A stretch of DNA of 64,000 bases from Actinomadura sp. K4S16 (GTDB lineage: Bacteria > Actinomycetota > Actinomycetes > Streptosporangiales > Streptosporangiaceae), in NCBI RefSeq assembly GCF_008327685.1, contig NZ_BDDE01000016.1:186001-250000 (forward strand), in the 5' to 3' direction. The notes below the pieces were generated by a model, which was given only the letters and a program-made list of their open reading frames with translations, was not told the DNA's origin and searched no databases. Both the position numbers and the translations under genes were made by a program. Numbering within the stretch: position 1 is the first letter of the stretch; every line of letters starts with the position of its first letter. Positions 25,078-33,535 of this stretch are shown here, in pieces.

Positions 25078-26514
25078 ATGCGGCGCGTCTCACGAGGAGC
25101 CATGGCACTGCTGCTCGCCGCGGGCATGACCGGGGCGGGCGCCACCGCGGCGCAGGCCGCGGCCACGGCCCAGGCGGGCACGGCGAAGGCCGGCGCCGCC
25201 CAGGCGGGCGACATCCTCGCCCAGCTGAAGGCGATCCCCGGCATGCAGGTGACGGAGAAGCCGTCCACCCTGCCGGGCTACCGCTGGTTCTGGCTCGAGT
25301 ACCGGCAGCCGGTCGACCACCGCAACCCGCGGGGGCAGTGGTTCGAGCAGCGCATCATGTTGCAGCACAAGTCGGCGGACCGTCCCATGGTGCTCTACAC
25401 CAGCGGGTACAACACGCCCGAGGTGATGTTCACCTCCGAGCCGACGGCGCTGGTCGACGGCAACCAGATCTCGGTCGAGTACCGGTACTTCACCCCGTCC
25501 CGTCCCGAGCCGACGGACTGGAAGAAGGACACGATCTGGCAGGCCGCCACCGACGAGCACCGGCTGATCGGCGCCCTCAAGACCATCTACCAGGGCAAGT
25601 GGATCTCGACGGGGGCCAGCAAGGGCGGCATGACGGCCGTCTACCACAAGCGCTTCTACCCGCGGGACGTCGACGGCAGCGTCGTGTACGTGGCGCCGAA
25701 CGACGTCAACAACAACGACGACCGCGCCTACGACAAGTTCTTCCAGACGGTGGGCACCGACCCCGAGTGCCGCGCGAACGTCAAGGCGCTCGCGCGCAAG
25801 TTCCTCGAGCGCCGCACCGAGATGCTCAAGCGCTTCAAGGCCGCCGCCGACGAGAACGGCTGGACGTTCGACATCCTGCGCACCCAGGACCGCGCGTTCG
25901 AGAACTCGGTGATGGACTACGAGTGGGGCTTCTGGCAGTACAGCCTCCAGTCGGCCTGCGCGACGCTGCCGAAGGCGGCGGACGCCACGGACGACCAGCT
26001 CTACGAGACGCTCGACAACATCTCGGGGCTGTCGTTCTACAGCGACCAGGGCCTCGCCCCGTACATCCCGTACTACTACCAGGCGGGCACCCAGCTCGGC
26101 TGGCCGACGCCGAAGTTCAAGCACCTGCGGCCGCTGCTGCGGTACGAGGACAGCTACCAGCCGCGCACCTACGTCCCGCGCGACATCCCGATGCGGTTCG
26201 ACAACGGCCGTGCCATGCGCGACATCGACAGCTGGGTGCGCGGCAACGCGAACCACATGCTGTTCCTGTACGGCGCCAACGACCCGTGGGGCTCCGAGCC
26301 GTTCCGCCTCGGGCGCGGCAGCCGCGACTCGGCGGTCTACGTCGCCCCGGGCATGAACCACAGCGGCCGCCTCATCGCCAAGCTGCCGAGTGACCAGCAG
26401 TCCAAGGCGATCGCCGACGTCAAGCGGTGGGCGGGCCTCGGGGCCGGCATGCAGACGTTCAAGGCGGGTCTGGTCGCCGACGACCCGCTCCAGCTCCAGC
26501 GCCCGCCGCTGTAG
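25078..26514 (+). CDS. Secreted S37-family prolyl tripeptidyl-type aminopeptidase
   Basis: A 478-residue exported peptidase. The signal peptide is RRVSRGAMALLLAAGMTGAG followed by an AQAAA-type cleavage region near residue 28. The body matches the PS-10/S37 family: YRWFWLEYRQPVDHRNP, the nucleophile in ISTGASKGGMTAVY, Asp in LFLYGANDPWGSEPF, and His in APGMNHSGRLIAKLP. In Streptomyces such enzymes release tripeptides from extracellular proteins. The ATG at 25078 with AAAGGGG upstream is preferred to the GTG at 25051, which would put a non-signal-like extension in front. It converges with the GH13 gene across a shared hairpin. Confidence 0.9.
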   Translation: MRRVSRGAMALLLAAGMTGAGATAAQAAATAQAGTAKAGAAQAGDILAQLKAIPGMQVTEKPSTLPGYRWFWLEYRQPVDHRNPRGQWFEQRIMLQHKSADRPMVLYTSGYNTPEVMFTSEPTALVDGNQISVEYRYFTPSRPEPTDWKKDTIWQAATDEHRLIGALKTIYQGKWISTGASKGGMTAVYHKRFYPRDVDGSVVYVAPNDVNNNDDRAYDKFFQTVGTDPECRANVKALARKFLERRTEMLKRFKAAADENGWTFDILRTQDRAFENSVMDYEWGFWQYSLQSACATLPKAADATDDQLYETLDNISGLSFYSDQGLAPYIPYYYQAGTQLGWPTPKFKHLRPLLRYEDSYQPRTYVPRDIPMRFDNGRAMRDIDSWVRGNANHMLFLYGANDPWGSEPFRLGRGSRDSAVYVAPGMNHSGRLIAKLPSDQQSKAIADVKRWAGLGAGMQTFKAGLVADDPLQLQRPPL

Positions 26515-26540
26515 CCGGAGGCACCTCCAGCGAAGTCCGC

Positions 26541-26585
26541 GGTGTGCCGGACCGTGCGTCGACCCCTCGCACGGACCGGCGCACC
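26541..26585. terminator. Bidirectional terminator-like hairpin
   Basis: Arms 26541-26558 and 26568-26585 pair at 16 of 18 positions around a 9-base loop. It sits between the convergent S37 peptidase and GH13 genes and could serve both. Confidence 0.7.
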
Positions 26586-26596
26586 GCGTCGCGCTT

Positions 26597-28165
26597 TCAG
26601 GGGGCGGTCAGCCAGGCGGCGGTGTTGCCGGGGAGCAGGTCGCCGTAGAGGGGCGTGCTGGTCAGCAGCGGGATCCCGGCGGGGAGCCGCACCGGGTTCT
26701 CGCCGCAGTTGAGCGCGCAGACGAGCGGCCCGCGGCGGAAGAAGAGGGCCGTGTCGGGGGAGTCGATCCACTCCAGTTCGTCGGGGAGGCCGTCCTTCAG
26801 GCGGCGGCGCAGGGCGAGCGCCTCGCGGTACCAGTTCAGCATGGAGGACGGGTCGGACGCCTGCGCCTCGGCGGTCACGGACGCCCATCCCCGCGGCATC
26901 GGCAGCCAGGGCCGGACGCCGTCGGGGGAGAAGCCGTAGGGCTCGGCGGGTCCCGACCACGGCAGCGGCACCCGGCAGCTGTCGCGTCCGGCGGTCCGCC
27001 CGTTCGTGCGCTTGAAGATGGGGTCCTGCCGGGCCTCGTCGGGCAGGTCGGTCACCTCGGGCAGGCCCAGTTCCTCGCCCTGGTACAGGTAGGCCGACCC
27101 GGGAAGCGCCAAGAGCAGGAGCAGCGCCGCCTTGGCCCTGCCGTGCCCGATCCCGGGAAGCCCGCCCGGCTGCTCGTAGCGGGTGACGTGGCGGACGGAG
27201 TCGTGGCTCGACAGCACCCACGTCGGAGCGGCGCCCATCGGCGCGACGGCCTTCAGCGCGGCGTCGATCACTTCGCGGAACGCCATGGCCGACCACGGAG
27301 CCAGTTGCAGGTCGAACTGGAAGACCTGGTGCAGTTCGTCGGGGCGCAGATAGAGCGCGAGGTCCTGCGGGCCGTCCGTCCACACCTCGCCGATGGCCAT
27401 GCGGTCGTCGTATTCGTCGAGGATCTGCCGCCATCTCCGGTACACGTCGTGGACTTCGGGACGGCTGTACATGGGGCCGTTCAGCATGCGCCGGTCCTGG
27501 CCGTGGAGGTCGCGGAACGACTCGTCCTTGAACAGGCCGGCGGCGACGTCGATGCGGAAGCCGTCCACGCCGCGGTCGAGCCAGAACCGCAGGATGTCCT
27601 CGAACTCGTGGCGCACCTCCGGGTTGCGCCAGTTGAGGTCGGGCTGCTCGGGCGCGTACAGGTGCAGGTACCACTCGCCGTCGTCCAGCCGCGTCCAGGC
27701 CGGGCCGCCGAACGCGGACGGCCAGTCGTTCGGCGGGTCCTCCTCGCCGGGACGTTCCCCTGGCTTGCCGGACCGGAAGATGTAGCGCGAACGTGCGGGC
27801 GACCCGGGCGGCGCCGCCAGCGCCTCCCGGAACCAGCGGTGCCGGTCGGAGGAGTGGTTGGGGACGATGTCGACGATCATCCGGAGGCCGTGGTCGTGCG
27901 CGTCCGACACGAGGGCGTCGAAGTCGTCCAGCGTGCCGAACCGGGGGTCGACGTCGCGGTAGTCGGCCACGTCGTAGCCGCCGTCCGCCAGCGGCGAGGT
28001 GTAGAACGGGGTGAGCCACAGCGCGTCCACGCCGAGGTCGCGCAGGTGGCCGAGCCGCGAGCGGATCCCCTGGAGGTCGCCTTCGCCGTTCCCGTCGGCG
28101 TCGGCGAAGCTGCGGACATAGACCTCGTACACGACGGCGTCGCGCCACCACGGGATTCGCGTCAT
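26597..28165 (-). CDS. GH13 alpha-glucosidase / oligo-1,6-glucosidase-like
   Basis: A 522-residue GH13 glycosidase without signal peptide. Conserved regions: WWRDAVVYEVYVRSFADADG; region I DIVPNHSSDRHRW near 100; region II VDGFRIDVAAGLF with the nucleophile Asp near 200; region III MAIGEVW with the acid/base Glu near 255; region IV WVLSSHDSVRH near 315. The last reads SSHDS rather than the usual NHD form, but keeps the His-Asp pair. Cytosolic hydrolysis of alpha-glucosides from starch or trehalose is likely. It is 18 bp downstream of the haemoglobin gene on the same strand. Confidence 0.9.
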   Translation of the reverse strand: MTRIPWWRDAVVYEVYVRSFADADGNGEGDLQGIRSRLGHLRDLGVDALWLTPFYTSPLADGGYDVADYRDVDPRFGTLDDFDALVSDAHDHGLRMIVDIVPNHSSDRHRWFREALAAPPGSPARSRYIFRSGKPGERPGEEDPPNDWPSAFGGPAWTRLDDGEWYLHLYAPEQPDLNWRNPEVRHEFEDILRFWLDRGVDGFRIDVAAGLFKDESFRDLHGQDRRMLNGPMYSRPEVHDVYRRWRQILDEYDDRMAIGEVWTDGPQDLALYLRPDELHQVFQFDLQLAPWSAMAFREVIDAALKAVAPMGAAPTWVLSSHDSVRHVTRYEQPGGLPGIGHGRAKAALLLLLALPGSAYLYQGEELGLPEVTDLPDEARQDPIFKRTNGRTAGRDSCRVPLPWSGPAEPYGFSPDGVRPWLPMPRGWASVTAEAQASDPSSMLNWYREALALRRRLKDGLPDELEWIDSPDTALFFRRGPLVCALNCGENPVRLPAGIPLLTSTPLYGDLLPGNTAAWLTAP

Positions 28166-28183
28166 ACGAGGCGATCTACCCGC

Positions 28184-28567
28184 TTACGTCGGGGCGTTCA
28201 CCATGCTCTGCGCCGCCATCGTGAAGTAGTTCCAGAGCTGCTTCTCGAGGTCCTCGGGGAGCCCGAGCTCGTCCACGGCGACCCGCATGTGCCGCAGCCA
28301 CGCGTCCCGCTCGGCCGAGCCGATGACGAACGGCACGTGCCGCATGCGGAGCCTCGGGTGGCCCCGCCGCATGCTGTAGGTGTTGGGGCCGCCCCAGTAC
28401 TGGATCAGGAACAGCCGCAGCCTCTCCTCGGCCGGACCGAGGTCCTCCTCGGGGTAGAGGGCGCGTAGCTCGGGGTCGTCCGCGACGCCCTGGTAGAAGC
28501 GGTGGACCAGCCGGTGGAAGGTCTCCTCGCCGCCGACCGCTTCGTAGAAGGTCACCTGTTCAGCCAT
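28184..28567 (-). CDS. glbO: Group II truncated haemoglobin (GlbO-like)
   Basis: A 127-residue 2-on-2 globin. FYEAVGGEETFHRLVHRFYQGVA carries Tyr-B10; LYPEEDL supplies the CD1-region Tyr; the proximal His-F8 is in LRMRHVPFVIG; Trp-G8 is in RDAWLRHM. These residues match the trHbO class, tied to O2 delivery or reactive-oxygen and nitrogen handling. A YWGGPNTYS loop is typical. Full length. It lies between the MscS gene (60 bp upstream) and the GH13 gene on one strand. Confidence 0.94.
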   Translation of the reverse strand: MAEQVTFYEAVGGEETFHRLVHRFYQGVADDPELRALYPEEDLGPAEERLRLFLIQYWGGPNTYSMRRGHPRLRMRHVPFVIGSAERDAWLRHMRVAVDELGLPEDLEKQLWNYFTMAAQSMVNAPT

Positions 28568-28627
28568 AGCGGTCCCACCCTATGTGAGGGGCGTCCCATT
28601 CCTCACCTTGATCCATCCGGAAGACGG

Positions 28628-29671
28628 CTAGGGCGTGGGGGTGGCGACGGTGACCCCCGCCTCGTCGAACGCGCGCTTGACGCGTTCGCGCAGCTCGCGG
28701 GCCACGTCCCCCTGCTTGCCCGGCGCCGTCTTCAGCACGACGCGGATCACGATGGCGTCTCCGGCGAGGGCCTGCACGCCCCACACCGACGGCTGCTCCA
28801 GGACGAGGTCGCTCCAGGGCGCGTCCGCGGCCATCCCGTCGGCGGTGGCCTGCAGGATCTCCTTGACCTTCTCGGTGTCCTCGTTGATGTCGACCGGGAT
28901 GTCGAGGACGGCGCGGCCCCAGTTCTGCGACTCGTTCCCGACCTTCTTGATCTCGCCGTTCGGGACGTACCAGACGACGCCGTTCACGTCCCGCATGCGG
29001 GTGACCCGCAGCGTGACGGCCTCGACCGTCCCCTTTGCGCTGCCCACGTCGATGACGTCGCCGACGCCGTACTGGTCCTCCAGCAGCATGAACAGCCCGG
29101 CGAGGAGGTCCTTGACGATGTTCTGCGCGCCGAAGCCGACCGCGACGCCGATCACGCTGGCGCTGGCCAGGATGGGGGCGAGGTTGAGGCCGAGCGAGCC
29201 GAGGATGCTGAACGCGGCCGTCCCCATGATGATGACGGACGCGATGGAGCGCAGCACCGAGCCGAGCGTCTGGGCCCGCTGGGCGCGCCGCTTGTTGAGC
29301 AGCGCCGGGCTGCCCTCGAAGACCGTCCGGGACCGCTCCCGGACCTTCTCCGACATCGTGCCCTCGGCCATCCGCAGCGTGACCTTGGTGATCATCCGGT
29401 GCGCGATGTTCTTCACGATCAGCGCGACCACGAAGGTCACGATGATCCACAGCAGGGTGGTGAGCGGCTTGTCCAGCCAGGTGGCCCAGAACTGGGTGAA
29501 GTCGGTGTTCTTCGAGATGTTCCAGACCAGCCGGCAGGAGATGCTGGGGTCGGTGCTCTTGCAGGCCGCCTCGGGGGTGCCCTTCTCGGCCCAGGGCAGC
29601 AACGGCTTGGCGACCGGCGACACGGCGAGCGGCGCGGCGAGCGGCACGCTGATCGACGCGACTAGAGACAT
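28628..29671 (-). CDS. MscS-family mechanosensitive channel
   Basis: A 347-residue small-conductance mechanosensitive channel. Transmembrane segments are near 80-105 (TLLWIIVTFVVALIVKNIAH) and 150-205. The pore-lining TM3 (SASVIGVAVGFGAQNIVKDL) leads into the beta domain (EDQYGVGDVIDVG, VWYVPNGEI, VGNESQNWGRAVLDIPVDIN). The N terminus contains a hydrophobic segment and two cysteines (ACKSTDPSISC) predicted outside. The ATG at 29671 is chosen; GGGGAGGG lies 12 bases upstream, rather far. It relieves osmotic downshock by releasing solutes. Confidence 0.9.
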   Translation of the reverse strand: MSLVASISVPLAAPLAVSPVAKPLLPWAEKGTPEAACKSTDPSISCRLVWNISKNTDFTQFWATWLDKPLTTLLWIIVTFVVALIVKNIAHRMITKVTLRMAEGTMSEKVRERSRTVFEGSPALLNKRRAQRAQTLGSVLRSIASVIIMGTAAFSILGSLGLNLAPILASASVIGVAVGFGAQNIVKDLLAGLFMLLEDQYGVGDVIDVGSAKGTVEAVTLRVTRMRDVNGVVWYVPNGEIKKVGNESQNWGRAVLDIPVDINEDTEKVKEILQATADGMAADAPWSDLVLEQPSVWGVQALAGDAIVIRVVLKTAPGKQGDVARELRERVKRAFDEAGVTVATPTP

Positions 29672-29957
29672 GGTGTGGCAGACCCTCCCCGGCCATTGTG
29701 GTGCCTCGACACCTCGCCGTGGACCCGCGGCGGGCACGAGCCGATCGTAGGGGACTGTTCCGACCGGTTCGTACGACCGCCGGGCGTGTGGCGGGGCCCG
29801 GCCGGGGAGGGGGCCTGCCGGGCGAACGTGCCCCGCGAGGTCGCTGCTGCCGCGCCCTTCTCGCCGCGGCCTCGCGGGACACGCCCGGCCTTGCGGGACG
29901 CCCCGTCGGGGCGCCCGGGTCTGTGGTGGGGCTCGGACCGGGCCGGGGCCCGGGAGC

Positions 29958-30257
29958 TCAGGTGCGGCCGCTCACCTCGCGGCGGAGCGGCTGGAGGACG
30001 TGCGCCAGCTTGAGGGCGGCGCCGCCCACGTCGTCGACGCGGTGCATGCGCTCGCCCCACGACCACCAGAAGTAGTGGTCCTTGGTCTCGGGAGCCGGCG
30101 CGCAGGTGACGTCCTCGGCGAGGCTCGCGGCCTCGGGGTTCACGACCCTGAGGAAGGCCGGCCCCGAGCGGGTCCTGACGACGCGGGCGACCAGGCCCCG
30201 CGTGTCGAGTTCGTGTTCCAGCTCTTCGAGGTAGCCGACGCGTCTGTCGCTGACCAC
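29958..30257 (-). CDS. Small uncharacterised actinobacterial protein
   Basis: A 99-residue protein of unknown function. The GTG at 30257 has GGAGGGGG seven bases upstream. Visible parts: VGYLEELEHELDTRGL (helical), VRTRSGPAFLRVVNPEAASL, then HYFWWSWGERMHRVDDV, rich in aromatics, as in several short proteins encoded beside XRE/TPR regulators. It has no signal or membrane segment. It diverges from the XRE/TPR regulator gene at 30650, and the shared region carries a 16-bp near-perfect palindrome, so the two may be coregulated. Confidence 0.75.
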   Translation of the reverse strand: MVSDRRVGYLEELEHELDTRGLVARVVRTRSGPAFLRVVNPEAASLAEDVTCAPAPETKDHYFWWSWGERMHRVDDVGGAALKLAHVLQPLRREVSGRT

Positions 30258-30649
30258 CTTCGCACCCCCTCCATCGGCGGGCGGTCCGCCCGCGGGCCCG
30301 GAGCCCGGTCGACCGGGCGGTCGACTCTCCGGATTCGTTCGATCACACCATGCGAGAATTGCAACTCTCACGGTGACCGGTCAAGGGGTCGGTCGGGCGG
30401 CGGAGAACCGGATTTCCCCACCTCAGAGGAAGTCCCTCCTCCGGCGGAGGAAGAATCTCTACCCGAGGGGTGCCGGGCGCCTCCCGGACATCACCACTTG
30501 CCGGGAATCGCTTGGCGGTGGCTGTGACCAGGATTACGCTGCGTGCGCAAGAGATTATCTGTTGTGGCCATTTCGACCGGTCGCCGTGGCACGGACGACC
30601 GCCCACCCCCCGAGTGGACGGCGCTCCGGCACGACGGTGAGGAGGCCGG
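30258..30649. other. Divergent regulatory region
   Basis: This 392-bp gap separates a minus-strand small gene from the plus-strand XRE/TPR gene. No ORF here has both a ribosome-binding site and protein-like composition. It contains the palindrome at 30354-30369, a TGACCGGTCA palindrome (30374-30383) and a TCCTCC-GGC-GGAGGA hairpin (30437-30451). Confidence 0.5.
30354..30369. promoter_or_regulatory. Near-perfect 16-bp palindrome, candidate operator
   Basis: GAGAATTGCAACTCTC reads the same on both strands at 14 of 16 positions, centred on TTGCAA. It lies 97 bp upstream of the minus-strand start (30257) in the divergent region and is only 4 bp from the TGACCGGTCA palindrome. Confidence 0.45.
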
Positions 30650-32299
30650 ATGTCGGATCCCCCTCGGAAAGAGACGGACGTGGCTCGCCGGATCCGCGCG
30701 CACGCCCTGGCCCGGGGGCGGGGGCCGGTCGAGATCGCGCAGGAGATCCACGAGCAGTGCGGGCCGCTGTTCGGCACCAGCCGGATCAAGGCGCACCGGC
30801 TGGCGCACGGCGTCGCGCTGTCCGACATCGTGGCGCAGGTCAAGGCGCTCTACGAGGTCGACGGCAAACCGCCGCCCCGGTTAGGGGAGACGCTGCTGTC
30901 CGCCTACGAGAGCGGGTACAAGCGTCCCGGCCCCGAATACCTGCACTACCTCTGCGCCGTCTACCGGGTGGAACCCGACGCGCTCGACTACCAGAGCCCC
31001 TGCATCTGCGGGCGTGGCCACGCGGCCCGCGCGGGCGCCGCGAGCGTCCCCCAGCCAAGGGTGCCGGACCGCCGTCCGGTGCCCGACCCCGACGCGATCG
31101 TCGGGTCGATCGTGCCCAGGAGCGATGAGCGCCCCTGGGCGACCGTCAGCGAACTACGGGGCCATGACCGCGCCGAAGGCCCCCTGACCATTGATGTTGG
31201 AGAGGAGGACATCGTGCTTCGTAGGACCCTTCTGCAGTTGCTGGCCGGAGCGGGCGTGGCGCTCGACGGTCAGTTCCTTGGGGCCGTCGACAACCTGCGC
31301 CGCAAGATGGACGACACGCTCGTCGGCGCGACCGTCTCGCCGACCATGCTCGACCAGTGGGAGGAGACCACCTACGGCTACGGCCGGCAGTACCAGGCGA
31401 CCCCGTCGCTCCGGATGCTGTGCGACGTGCTGCTCGACTTCAGCGAGGTGCGGCGCATGTGCGACAAGCGCCAGCCCGTCGAGCTGCAGGAGCGGTTGTG
31501 CCGGATCGCCGCCCAGCTGTCCGGGCTGTCCGGGCTGATCATGATCAACCTGGGGGACCACCGGCTCGCCCGCTCGTTCTTCCGCACCGCGCGGACCGCC
31601 GCCGACGAGACCGGCGACCGCCAGCTGCGCGCCTGGGTGACCGTCCGCGAGTCGCTCGTGCCGATGTACTACGGCGACCCGCGCGAGGCGCTCCACCTGG
31701 CCCGCAAGGCACAGGACCTCGCCGGCCGGACGCCCGGCGTCGCCGCCGCCATGGCCCCCGCCGTGGAGGCGCGCGCCCTCGGCATGCTGGCGATGCGCGG
31801 GCGCGGCGACGCCGCGCCCAGCGCCCGCCGGGCGCTCGTGCGCGGGCGCTCGGTGTTCGACCAGCTCTCCAAGACCGACACCTCCGACCTGGTGTTCGGG
31901 TTCACCGACCGGCAGATGGCCTTCTACGAGGGCGACACGTTCACCAACCTCGGCGACCACCGGCAGGGCGACGAGGCGCTCAGCCACGCCCTCACCCTGT
32001 ACGCGCCCACCGACCGCGTCGACCTGACCCTGGTGCGGCTCGACCGGGCCATGTGCAAGCTGCACGCCGGCCACCCCGAGGCCGCGCTGACGGCCGGCCG
32101 GGAGGCCATCTTCGACCTGCCCGCCGACCACCGGTCCGACATCCTCGTCCACCGGGCCCGGCAGATCGGCGCCGCGGTCGCGACCAAGTGCGGCGAGATA
32201 CCGGAGCTGAAGGACTTCTACGAGGCCCTCTCCGGGCCGTGGGTGACGAGCCCCACCCAGGATCCCCCCGCCGCCGTCCGCCCCGGGGAGCAGGTCTGA
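30650..32299 (+). CDS. XRE/TPR developmental-type transcriptional regulator
   Basis: A 549-residue regulator. The N-terminal region (about 10-125) contains an XRE-like domain (SRIKAHRLAHGVALSDIVAQ, LLSAYESGYKRPGPEYLHYL). From about residue 190 to the end runs an all-helical TPR-like array (LARSFFRTARTAADETGD, REALHLARKAQDLAGR, GDEALSHALTLYAPTDR, EAALTAGREAIFDLPADH). The architecture resembles Streptomyces regulators such as NsdA that restrain sporulation and antibiotic production; the resemblance is architectural only. ATG with GAGGAGG four bases upstream. The GNAT gene follows by five bases. Confidence 0.85.
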   Translation: MSDPPRKETDVARRIRAHALARGRGPVEIAQEIHEQCGPLFGTSRIKAHRLAHGVALSDIVAQVKALYEVDGKPPPRLGETLLSAYESGYKRPGPEYLHYLCAVYRVEPDALDYQSPCICGRGHAARAGAASVPQPRVPDRRPVPDPDAIVGSIVPRSDERPWATVSELRGHDRAEGPLTIDVGEEDIVLRRTLLQLLAGAGVALDGQFLGAVDNLRRKMDDTLVGATVSPTMLDQWEETTYGYGRQYQATPSLRMLCDVLLDFSEVRRMCDKRQPVELQERLCRIAAQLSGLSGLIMINLGDHRLARSFFRTARTAADETGDRQLRAWVTVRESLVPMYYGDPREALHLARKAQDLAGRTPGVAAAMAPAVEARALGMLAMRGRGDAAPSARRALVRGRSVFDQLSKTDTSDLVFGFTDRQMAFYEGDTFTNLGDHRQGDEALSHALTLYAPTDRVDLTLVRLDRAMCKLHAGHPEAALTAGREAIFDLPADHRSDILVHRARQIGAAVATKCGEIPELKDFYEALSGPWVTSPTQDPPAAVRPGEQV

Positions 32300-32304
32300 G
32301 CGGA

Positions 32305-32910
32305 ATGAGCACGCCCGACAGCGCCTCCTGGCAAGACCACCCCGTCCTCGTCCGGCTCCAGGACGATCCCCCCGAATGGCGGTACGGAGACCTGCGGATC
32401 CGCCGCTACCACGCTCCCGACCACGCCGTCGTCCTCGCCCTGCACCGCGAGGGCCTGGCCCAGGTGGGCCTGCGCCCCGGCGACGGCGTCTACTACGACC
32501 ACGACTTCTTCCAGATGGAGGCCATCTACCTCCGCAACAACGGCGAGTTCCTCGTCGGCGAGCTCGGCGACCGGATCGTCGCGATGGGCGGCCTGCGCCG
32601 CGCCGACCTCATCCCCGGCGGCCACGCCCGCGCCTACGGCGGCTACGCCCCCGGCGCACCGGCCCTCGACGCCGCCGAGATGGTGCGCCTGCGCGTCCTG
32701 CCCGCCGTCCAGCGCCGCGGCTACGGCACCGCGCTCGTCCAGGCCCTGGAGGAACGCGCGGTGGAGTACGGCTACCGCATCCTCCGAGCCGACACCACCG
32801 AACTCCAGACCCCCGCCCTCTCCCTCTACCGCAAGTTCGGCTGGACGGAGACCCGCCGCGAGACCATAGGCGGCATAGTCAACATCTACATCGAGAAGAA
32901 CCTGCGCTGA
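32305..32910 (+). CDS. GNAT acetyltransferase
   Basis: A 201-residue acetyltransferase. Motif A is EMVRLRVLPAVQRRGYGTALVQALEERA near residue 130 (CoA-binding RRGYG core). Motif B is TPALSLYRKFGWTETRR near 175. The N-terminal 100 residues form the substrate side (YYDHDFFQMEAIYLRNNGEF). It starts at an ATG five bases after the regulator stop, so the two are probably cotranscribed. The substrate is unknown. The structured repeat region begins shortly after its 3' end. Confidence 0.87.
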   Translation: MSTPDSASWQDHPVLVRLQDDPPEWRYGDLRIRRYHAPDHAVVLALHREGLAQVGLRPGDGVYYDHDFFQMEAIYLRNNGEFLVGELGDRIVAMGGLRRADLIPGGHARAYGGYAPGAPALDAAEMVRLRVLPAVQRRGYGTALVQALEERAVEYGYRILRADTTELQTPALSLYRKFGWTETRRETIGGIVNIYIEKNLR

Positions 32911-33007
32911 ACCCCCACCCCGCGCCCGTCGCGGGCCCCCGCACCCCACCACCACGCAACAACTTCAGTCACCACACCAGACAAAAACCTCAGCCACCGC
33001 AGCACCA

Positions 33008-33174
33008 CGCAACAACCTCAATGGTTGCGATCGCGTCCAAAGGCAGATTCGAGCGAAGCGAGAATCTGATCGCGGAGCGAGCCGCAAGGCGAGCCGGAGC
33101 GATGCCAGCGATCGCCCGCTTTTCCGACGATGGAGGGCCGCCAGGCCCGAAGGAGGAGGAAAAGCAATAAGCAC
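33008..33174. repeat. Structured repeat, copy 1
   Basis: A 167-bp unit, nearly identical to 33317-33487 except in stem positions. Predicted stems: CGCAAC/GTTGCG (33008-33013, 33024-33029); CAGATTC/GAATCTG (33044-33050, 33062-33068); GATCGC/GCGATC (33068-33073, 33108-33113); outer GCTTTTCC/GGAAAAGC (33118-33125, 33158-33165) enclosing GGGCC-GCCA-GGCCC. An AAGGAGG run lies inside the last stem-loop. Neither strand is favoured by sequence alone. Confidence 0.85.
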
Positions 33175-33176
33175 GA

Positions 33177-33211
33177 CCCCCTCCTGGAGGCTTCCCAACC
33201 CCAGGAGGGGG
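33177..33211. repeat. Perfect 11-bp hairpin in repeat spacer
   Basis: CCCCCTCCTGG (33177-33187) pairs perfectly with CCAGGAGGGGG (33201-33211) across a 13-base loop. Two more perfect hairpins follow: GCACGG-TTCT-CCGTGC (33221-33236), and GATCTT/AAGATC (33260-33265 and 33280-33285). Confidence 0.75.
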
Positions 33212-33316
33212 CGCTCGCGGGCACGGTTCTCCGTGCGTGTTCCCACGGCAGCGTAGCGCGATCTTCGAGCACCGTCCTCAAGATCACCTCACGGCCGACG
33301 CCCCTCGGCTGTACCC

Positions 33317-33487
33317 CGCAACAACCTCAACGGTTGCGATCGCGTCCGAAGGCAGGTTCGAGCGAAGCGAGAACCTGATCGCGCAGCGAGCCGCCAAGGC
33401 GAGCCGGAGCGATGCCAGCGATCGCCCGCAGTGCCCGACGATGGAGGGCCGCCAAGGCCCGAAGGAGGAGGGCACTGCAATAGGCAC
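33317..33487. repeat. Structured repeat, copy 2
   Basis: A 171-bp unit. The second stem reads CAGGTTC/GAACCTG (33353-33359, 33371-33377), changed on both arms relative to copy 1 with an identical 11-base loop. The last stem reads GCAGTGCCC/GGGCACTGC (33428-33436, 33470-33478), again changed on both arms. Remaining differences are single-base loop insertions. The pattern indicates selection on, or mechanistic retention of, base pairing. Confidence 0.85.
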
Positions 33488-33490
33488 AGC

Positions 33491-33535
33491 AGGGCCGCCA
33501 GGCCCGAAGGAGGAGAGAAAGGCATCAAGCACGAC
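33491..33535. repeat. Structured repeat, 3' fragment
   Basis: AGGGCCGCCAGGCCCGAAGG and the following bases match the end of copy 1 through ATCAAGCACGAC (copy 1: ATAAGCACGAC). The outer left arm is missing. The stop codon and last residues of the minus-strand methyltransferase gene lie inside this fragment. Confidence 0.75.

Larger units (their letters stand above)
32911..33524. other. Gene-free region built of hairpins and repeats
   Basis: These 614 bp hold no gene I can support; open frames through it are artefacts of the repeats. The first 97 bp are CA-rich (ACCACGCAACAACTTCAG, a partial echo of the repeat start). Then come repeat copy 1 (33008-33174), a spacer with three perfect hairpins (33177-33211, 33221-33236, 33260-33285), copy 2 (33317-33487), and a fragment (33491-33535) that runs into the methyltransferase 3' end. 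Both flanking genes read towards it, so it is a shared 3' region. Confidence 0.8.

Noticed and set aside
33008..33487. CRISPR array
   Set aside because: Only two long imperfect units separated by one structured spacer; no short regular repeats and no cas genes.
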